64,000 nt of DNA, from contig MEHQ01000321.1 in the NCBI GenBank assembly GCA_008828725.1, positions 1,021,364-1,085,363 on the forward strand. The letters are read 5' to 3'. Each line of letters opens with the position of its first letter. Position 1 is the first letter of the stretch. Below, in pieces: positions 43,150 through 64,000 of this stretch. Origin of the DNA: Saccharina japonica. Taxonomy: Eukaryota; Sar; Phaeophyceae; Laminariales; Laminariaceae. Both the position numbers and the translations under genes were made by a program. The notes under the pieces were generated by a model that searched no databases, was not told the origin of the DNA, and saw only the letters and a list, made by a program, of their open reading frames with translations.

Positions 43150-43690
43150 ACGCATGATGTGTATGATTTCATCGCGTAACGGAGTTATTCAGAACGCTTT
43201 AGGGACTTTAGTCAGAGAGAAAAAAGAATCGACGATGAAAAGTGGCGGTTGCATCAGTAACGGCCACTGCGCGATTGGGGGATGGTATCATACAAATGGT
43301 TGGTGTCCGAGTTACAATGGTTGCGGTGCAAGGAGTCGCATGATAAGGAAGCGGCGCAGCATGATCCTATATATCTATATACCTATCTATCTATATCTAT
43401 ATACCCGTACTGTTGGGCGCTCACGCTGCTCGTAGACGGTTGATAACACCCAAAGTTATCGTTGCTTTTGGTCGCTATCCCTTACCTGGTATATCCCTTA
43501 CAAGGGGTCCCTTAAAAGGGGTCCCTTATATCCCTTAAATGGGGTCCCTTATATCCCTTAAAAGGGGTCCCTTATACCCCTTAAAATGGGTCCTTTATAT
43601 CCCTCATATCCCTTAAAAGGGGTCCCTTGTATCCCTCATACCCCTTAAAAATGGTCCCTAATATCCCTCATATCCCTTAAGGGGCCCCTT
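43150..43690 (+). repeat. R12 repeat followed by R3 minisatellite
   Basis: 43230-43490 matches 39200-39410 in order (GACGAT, TGATTGG-like, GTTGGTGTCCGAGTTACA, GTGCAAGGAGTCG, GCTCGTAGACGGTTGATAAC). 43479-43690 holds about nine units of CCCTTAAAAGGGGTCCCTTA. Confidence 0.8.
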
Positions 43691-43745
43691 CGGACAAAAC
43701 AATATAAGAGCAAATGAAAAACAAACCATTTTGTTTTTTTCGGTT

Positions 43746-44362
43746 GCAATACTATTTCTGGTATAATTTTCACATTTTCGTGACTCCCTCGTACGACGGA
43801 AAACGGCATTTCTCTCCAGTTCTAATGCTCAGAATTTCGACCAATGAGTAGTTTCAGAGAGCCTAGACCATGGTCAACATTTGTGTCTCAGGACGTATAT
43901 TGATCAGACGCCTTGTGCACCACGAAAAGTGCCTCTTACTCAAAAACGACTCGCCATACCCCTGGTACCCAAGACGAATTTGAAAAATAGCAGTTTCTCC
44001 GGCTGCTGGTACTGTTTTAACTCAGATTTTCGACGAGGACGCCGAGCACTATTCATAGTAGGTGAGCGTACCTGAGCCTCTAGTTCGACCGTCCGTAGCG
44101 TCCTACGTGACCACAGCAGAGTGTAGATACCAAACAGGAGCTCCGAAACGATCAAAATCTTGCTTCGGAGCACTTTCGTTTCGAGATGCAAAGACAGCAA
44201 TGCTTGCCCTCCCTTGCAGAACCAAGAGCCCCAATATCTCTTAGAGACTATAACGAACAAGCTATACGTTGGTCGGTCGAAGGTCTGAGCATTAGAACTG
44301 GAGCTATGCCGTTTTCCGTAAGGAGTACTGATATGGTGTTATTATACCAGAAATAGTATTGC
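43746..44362. mobile_element. 617-bp TIR element
   Basis: Perfect inverted ends GCAATACTATTTCTGGTATA plus AT (22 bp). They continue imperfectly through ACGGAAAACGGCAT and CCAGTTCTAATGCTCAGA to about 85 bp. Interior open frames of 64-106 codons show no transposase motif. No clear target duplication was found, and only one copy lies in the window. Confidence 0.8.
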
Positions 44363-45287
44363 TGCTGTAAAAAAAAACTAAAATTTACCGTATATTTTTC
44401 AACACTCAAGTACACTTTGTTTTAAACTATATATCCTTAACGAGGAATAAACACATAACACGCGCAAACGGCTTATTATAAAATCGAGTAGTAACTACCA
44501 GGCTCCTATTAATAGTACATCACGAAGCCTACACCAATACCACAAACAACACATAGAACAAAAATTCTACGCAGCTCGCAAAGCTGAGTATCTACTATTA
44601 TTCAATCGGTTGAACTCACAGCTGACGTATTTACAATAATTTTAGTTAATACCGAAGGGGCCCCTTAAAAGGGGTCCCATATATCCCTTATAAGGGGTCC
44701 CTTATATCCCTCATATCCATTAAAATGGGTATCTTATATCCCTTATATCCATTAAAAGGGGTCCGTCCCAAAGGGGTTGATACCGACTGAACAGCACTGC
44801 TGCGTTCACCAAGAACGGTACGACATATATATGTAGAACACCGGTACGCGCGACCGATGTACTACACATCAATCAGCTTGCAAAGCTGAGTGCCAAATAT
44901 CAAGAAGGTAACCAGTACTCTACTGTATTTTTGGTCGAGCTCATGTACTGATACCTGTACGATGCAGTGCTATACTCGTACTATTACTACTGTGCTCTCG
45001 CAGTTTAGAACTACGTACTCGTACTTGTAGAAGTACTCGTACTGTAGTACGAGAACAAAACTTGTGCCTCACTGATCGCCTGAGCTCTCCCACCAGCTAT
45101 CATCATCACATACTCGTACTTTTAAAATTAAGAAACTACGTACAATAGTATGTACCTGGTATCATGTTTTGTATATACAGTGTTTAAGATCAGTACAGTA
45201 CCACCGTCCAATACTACGAGTAATCGTACTCTGTACACGTATATACCCATACGTAGTGCGCGCTGAGCTGCTGCATGCTCGACCCAC
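44363..45287. other. Intron or intergenic with R3 minisatellite
   Basis: 44653-44775 holds five or six R3 units. 44850-45140 is rich in ACTCGTAC/GTACTCGTA motifs. It lies immediately downstream (minus strand) of the donor at 45288. Confidence 0.6.
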
Positions 45288-45704
45288 CTTCTCCTCCGAC
45301 ACAGGGATGGTGTCCCAGACGGCACTCGGCCCCGCTTCCGGGAAGGGCGACGCCATGGTCACGTCGGTGCGCGCCGAAGGAAGGTTGAGGTCGACCCCGT
45401 CGGCGTAATCGTGCTCCAGGGTCACTGTGTGCTCGAGCATTGGCGTTGACTTGGGCAAGGCCAAGGTTGCAGGAAACGTGGCACGCTCGACTTTCTCGGG
45501 GCAGAGCGGGCCCCCGCCCCGCGCCCCCTTGCCGACGCCCCTGACCAGCGGTGGCCTCTGGCGGGGGCCAGACAAGGCGGCGTCGGATCGGTTCTTGAAG
45601 ACAATCTCGTCGTTATCGTCGGTGGCATATCCTACTTCGGACGTCTCACAGCACGCGATTTTCAAGCGCTCCAGCCAGCTGATGGGACGCTCCTGGTCCA
45701 GCAT
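45288..45704 (-). CDS. Unrecognised gene, start exon (139 codons)
   Basis: The ATG at 45704 is in good context (CATAACAATGC). The exon ends in phase 0 at GAGAAG|GTGGGT. Third positions are mostly G/C throughout. It begins MLDQERPISWLERLKIACC and is then acidic (TDDNDE). The middle is Pro/Gly/Arg-rich, and it ends with an acidic-hydrophobic stretch (LEHDYADGVDLNLP ... VWDTIPVSEEK). No family is recognised. The next exon is uncertain: the short exon at 42111, or that micro-exon followed by 38799 and 36418. If the latter, the protein is 279 residues. Confidence 0.75.
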
Positions 45705-46469
45705 TGTTATGGTTTTGCTGCTCCCTGAGGCAGCGAATTGACACTACAGTGTAATGCTGCACGTATAGCACGGTACTGTACACAGCACTAGTACAAGCAC
45801 GGCGTACTGATGTGCTGCTACTGCTGTACAACAGCAGCTGTGCGCACGAGAAGGAGAAGAAGAAGAGCAGGGAGGCGCGAAGCTCCCAATTTGATTTTTT
45901 AGAGCGACAGATTGAAGCCCCCACATCCGACAACGACAATTTCAAATGTCAGAATGGGTCGCGCCGCTCCTCGCGCAGCAAGCGGCAAGCAGCTCGCCGG
46001 AATATGAGTTAAATTCGCCCGCATAGGCACAGGAGTCTCAGTTGTCTCTGCGTGCGACGTGCGACGTGCGACCCATCGCGACATGATATGTACAGGCCGT
46101 ATGTACGCAGATGAGCGAAAAAAACAGAAAATAATCTTCTGATATCACGCACGACGATGGCTTTACAGCTGGCTGCTGGCTTCTCTGCCTGTGGTGCTTG
46201 CCGTGGTACGCGTACCCAACGATACGGGCCGCTCATGCGCTGCTGTTTTTTACGACGACCCGGCGACAACGACCAGGCAACGACAGACAGCACGAAAAAA
46301 CGAAACGTCGAACCGGAACATTTTTACGGTTATAAAAACCGCACATAGACCCCACCATCCCCGCATCCCCGCTGTAATACCGCCACTTTATAGTGTAGAG
46401 CACAGCATAACCATTCTCATTCCCAGCTGTGCTTCGAGTTGCACCGTAGCAGGGCTGCTGCTGTGAGAC
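45705..46469. promoter_or_regulatory. Divergent intergenic region
   Basis: 765 bp separate the start codons of the minus-strand gene (45704) and the SNARE gene (46470). It contains two palindrome-like clusters (GTACAACAGCAGCTGTGC near 45825; GCGACGTGCGACGTGCGAC near 46054). No TATA box stands out. Co-regulation is inference. Confidence 0.5.
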
Positions 46470-61024
<14,555 letters not shown>

Positions 61025-62743
61025 TGTGGACAAAACAAAAAAAAAAACAATTAAAGGCGCGTTTTTTTTTTTTTTTCCCGGTGTGTACTGCTATGTGTCC
61101 CGAAATTTAAGGACCGGTTTGGATTAAATATTGAATATTGATACACAAACTGTCCCTTGTAGTTTTAGGTAGAGTGGTACACGGTGCTTGCCGCCTATTG
61201 GGGCGTAGCCGAGGCGTAGCTGGGGCGGAGCGGGGGCGTAGCGGGGGCAGGAGGAGGCCCACGCGGTGGCGATGTGGACTTGAAGGGAGGAGCGGGGGGG
61301 TGGGGAGGGGAGGGGAGGGTACTTGATACTCATGCACGGTCGTAGTCGTATGACCACAGATCCTCGCATCCCTACACTGCCGGAACGGGGGGGGGGGGGT
61401 AACGGGGCATTACGCTGGCGTTTTGTCGACCATTCGAGGCTATATGCCCCATGGTGGTTTGATGCGGTGGTGTCTCGTTTTTGGGATGGTGCAGCTTGTG
61501 GAGTGCGCTGCTCGCCCTTGGCTTAGGATCGGAGCAGGTTTTGGGCTCGCGCTTGTTCGTCATCAAGAGCGGACGGGGGGTGGCTTCGATTTTTTACTGT
61601 TTATCGTTTTTGTGTTCCTTGTTTTTTTGTCTTGTTGTGTCCATTTTGTTTTGGGGTTCAGGCCGTTCATGATGGTGTCGTTTTTTTTTATGTTTTCTTT
61701 TTTTTTCAAGAGCGTGGAGCGTCTTTTGTATGATGTCATAGCACTCGAGAGCCTCTTGTGATATATTTGCAAGATTCCGTCCGCAATGACCATCGCTTTA
61801 GGTGAAAGGTCGTCACGTACCACGAATATGCCGCTGTTTTCTTGTAGTAGTTTGCCAATGTTTCAGTTTGTGGTCTTGTCCGGAGTGACTACTTTCCAAA
61901 ACCGTACCGTAGTGGTACACAGTACAAGCAGTACCCGTATGCATGCCATCAATCGAATCTATGTTTCATGTTGTCTCGTTGAAGATAGATGGATGGAACG
62001 CGTCGAAACAAAGCACTACGTACCGGTCCTGGTTTTGCGCGCGGGGGAAACAGCAACTGCGCGATCATCGTATCAGTGACCTTGCGGACAACGTCGGCAA
62101 GTTTGATTTGGCTCTGTCGCGGCCGGCGTTTTTAGGTGTATTTGTAACCGTAAGGTAACAGAATATGTATATGGAAACATAAAAATGTACGAGTTATTCT
62201 GTGCGAGAAATGTTGTCTTTTTTTTTGTCGGTGGGGGTCAAGACGTTAGGAACCTGTTGCTGTTTTGTTGCGCGTGATTTGGATTGATGTTGTGGTGTGA
62301 TGATGAGTATGGTGTACGTTGCTCATGATTATTTGTTGCCGTCGTATTGGATTGATGTGTCGCACGTGGTGTGTGCCTCTCTCATGTCTATTACCCCGTA
62401 GTAGACAAGTCGAACGATATGGAGCAAAAAACAGGTAGAGCTGTGGTGGGTTTTCTTTTGTACTCCACGCTCTGTCTGAGCAGTACGTAGAGCCCCGCGC
62501 ATATTGCAACGAAGAAAGGACGGAATCTGCAGTACCTCTAAAGCTCTTCTATTATAGTGCAAGGCTATTTACCGTATATACAAGGTTCCCCTTCGGAATG
62601 ATTGGTTCCCCTTCGGGATGATTGGTTCCCCTTCGGGATGATTGTGGTTGGCTTCAAATTCCGAGGGTGTCGCAAGCTGAAAAAGGAGTTCTAACACAAC
62701 AGTAGGCGTTCGTTCCTCTCGCGTCATCCTCGCGTCAGCTATA
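61025..62743. other. Intergenic 3' of the SNARE gene
   Basis: A GGGGCGTAGC repeat is at 61198-61245 and a short R1 module at 61320-61395, followed by poly-G. A plus-strand segment at 62055-62158 (QLRDHRISDLADNVGKFD) looks weakly coding but lacks a firm gene context. Three TTCCCCTTCGG-ATGATTGG units are at 62587-62645. Confidence 0.5.
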
Positions 62744-63062
62744 CGTGACGCGTGCTACGATAGAGGAGGTATACCTTTTTTTGGCTGAAACATCTTTTTT
62801 CCTGAATGATGGGGGGTTCCTTGACCCCCAAATCGTCAGAATCTCACATTCTTTTGATGAAGAACGTTTAATTTTTTTTTATTGAAGACCACGGGAATTG
62901 CTAATCGGGTACGTATGTACAGTAGTACTTTTATTTTCCTCCGAGATCTGTTTTTTGTTTTTTCGGGTGAGGTTTTCGAGCTCCTTAGGTGACCACCCTC
63001 AGAAGGCAAAAGCTTATTAATATGGTGCACCTGCATGCAGGCCACCGTAGCATGCGTCACGT
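62744..63062. mobile_element. TIR family R7, intact copy
   Basis: Ends ACGTGACGCGTGCTACGATA (left) and reversed ACGTGACGCATGCTACGGTG (right), flanked by TA/TA. It is 318 bp with no coding capacity. Other copies are at 5330-5993 (interrupted), 32826-33250 and 63812 to the window end. Confidence 0.8.
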
Positions 63063-63504
63063 ACTCGTCGTACGCATTAGCCACCGCGGGCAAGGACGAA
63101 AAACATTGGAAAACAAACAAAAAAAAAGTCGAAAGCTAAAAAAAAAAAAAAAGGACGTACGTATATAGCCACCGGGGGCAAGCAACCGAGATTGTAACAC
63201 CGACCACACCCAAACGAGTTTATAGTTACAGTAGCTCTATACATCACACGTGTGGTACTATTAGGAAGATAGCACACATCCCATCGGACGGATGAATATC
63301 TCAATGGATGCCTAAATTTGGTTAGTATCCCGACAACAGGGACGAAGAGTGTTCGAAAATAAAATCGCTGAGCAACGCGGCAATATGGAACGGAGCTCGA
63401 TCAAAACATTTCCAACGCCCACCGTTTTCGTTGCGCGTGCCCCTCTAAAAAGGCAGATCTTGGAGAAAATCGGCTCAGAAGTTCAGCCCAGTATATTCAT
63501 TTTC

Positions 63505-63715
63505 ATGCATGGCCGTAGTCTTATGACCGTATGACCCTCGCATCCCTACAATGCCGGGACGGAGCATGTCGGGTTTTCACCGACCAGGCAGACATTTTTG
63601 CTAGCACCAAGCGCGAAGCGCCGTGAGGTGTTGGGCAAGTCGCATGAAGGGTGAGCTGCATCCTACTAAGAACTGCTTGTGGGGCGGACTTGCATATGGA
63701 TGGCAGCTTCAATGA
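63505..63715 (+). repeat. R1 module, long copy without poly-G
   Basis: CATGCATGGCCGTAGTC to TGTGGGGCGGACTTGCATATG. It is about 90% identical to the reverse of 34960-35155. It lacks the poly-G border seen in most copies. Confidence 0.85.
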
Positions 63716-63811
63716 ATTAAAATTTTGTTATCTTTTATCACCCAGTGTGATACGGCAATAATAATAGTACCTGTGGTGCCGGTTCGTACAACCGGGCGTT
63801 ACATTTATTGG

Positions 63812-64000
63812 AGGACGCGTGCTACGATAATAGAGGTATCGAGGTATACCTTTTTTTGGCTGAAACGTTTTATGAATGACCTATTAATAGTGAAGGCTCC
63901 TTAACCCAAGGTCGTCGGCCTTCAATTTTTGTGGTGAAACATTTCTCCATTTTATACTCAGGCAATGGGATTGATTGCTCTGAAATCAGTTTTTGACTTT
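63812..64000 (+). mobile_element. TIR family R7, copy cut by the window end
   Basis: GACGCGTGCTACGATAATAG, GGTATACCTTTTTTTGGCTG and CTCCTTAACCCAAGGTCGTC are shared with copies 2 and 3. Confidence 0.75.

Overview
The window is eukaryotic nuclear DNA. Genes are split by spliceosomal introns with clear GT...AG borders, exons have GC-rich third codon positions, and over 85% of the window is repeats, microsatellites and small transposons. A COX6A with a four-cysteine C-terminus, a chromodomain Ty3/gypsy element and TTAGGG-type interstitial repeats suggest an alga or other protist, perhaps a stramenopile. This is inference; the species cannot be named from the sequence.

Genes were found by joining GC3-rich segments with compatible splice phases. 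(1) 652-4022 (+): the last three exons of an FCP1/SCP-type CTD phosphatase; its 5' part lies before the window. (2) 13134-16172 (-): a complete three-exon COX6A. (3) 19117-28290 (+): a 9.2-kb chromodomain Ty3/gypsy retrotransposon with 722-bp LTRs, a 5-8 bp target-site duplication and an open 2,094-codon pol. (4) 36131-45704 (-): an unrecognised gene or two genes (a 139-codon start exon and a two-exon 3' end). (5) 46470-61024 (+): a USE1-like Q-SNARE gene, divergent from the start exon of (4) across 765 bp. By splice phase it continues past its membrane anchor into a long coiled-coil tail ending in ADEL.

The most interesting locus is (5). Its SNARE helix and membrane anchor are split over three exons (51791-52450, 53185-53313, 54455-54586). 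Downstream, an exon pair (B then A) occurs three times. All B exons are phase 0 to 2, all A exons begin in phase 2, and all three A exons are 367 nt. In a tail-anchored SNARE the C-terminus is luminal, so a terminal ADEL would sit where a KDEL-receptor ligand must be. Joining the SNARE part to the tail rests on phase and position, not on transcript data.

The remaining sequence holds Harbinger-like MITEs with TAA duplications, several other terminal-inverted-repeat families, a tRNA-derived SINE with a 7-bp duplication, recurring modules bordered by poly-G and GTACTCAT, many minisatellites, a 20-nt-period poly-C array and one 261-base assembly gap (47600-47860).
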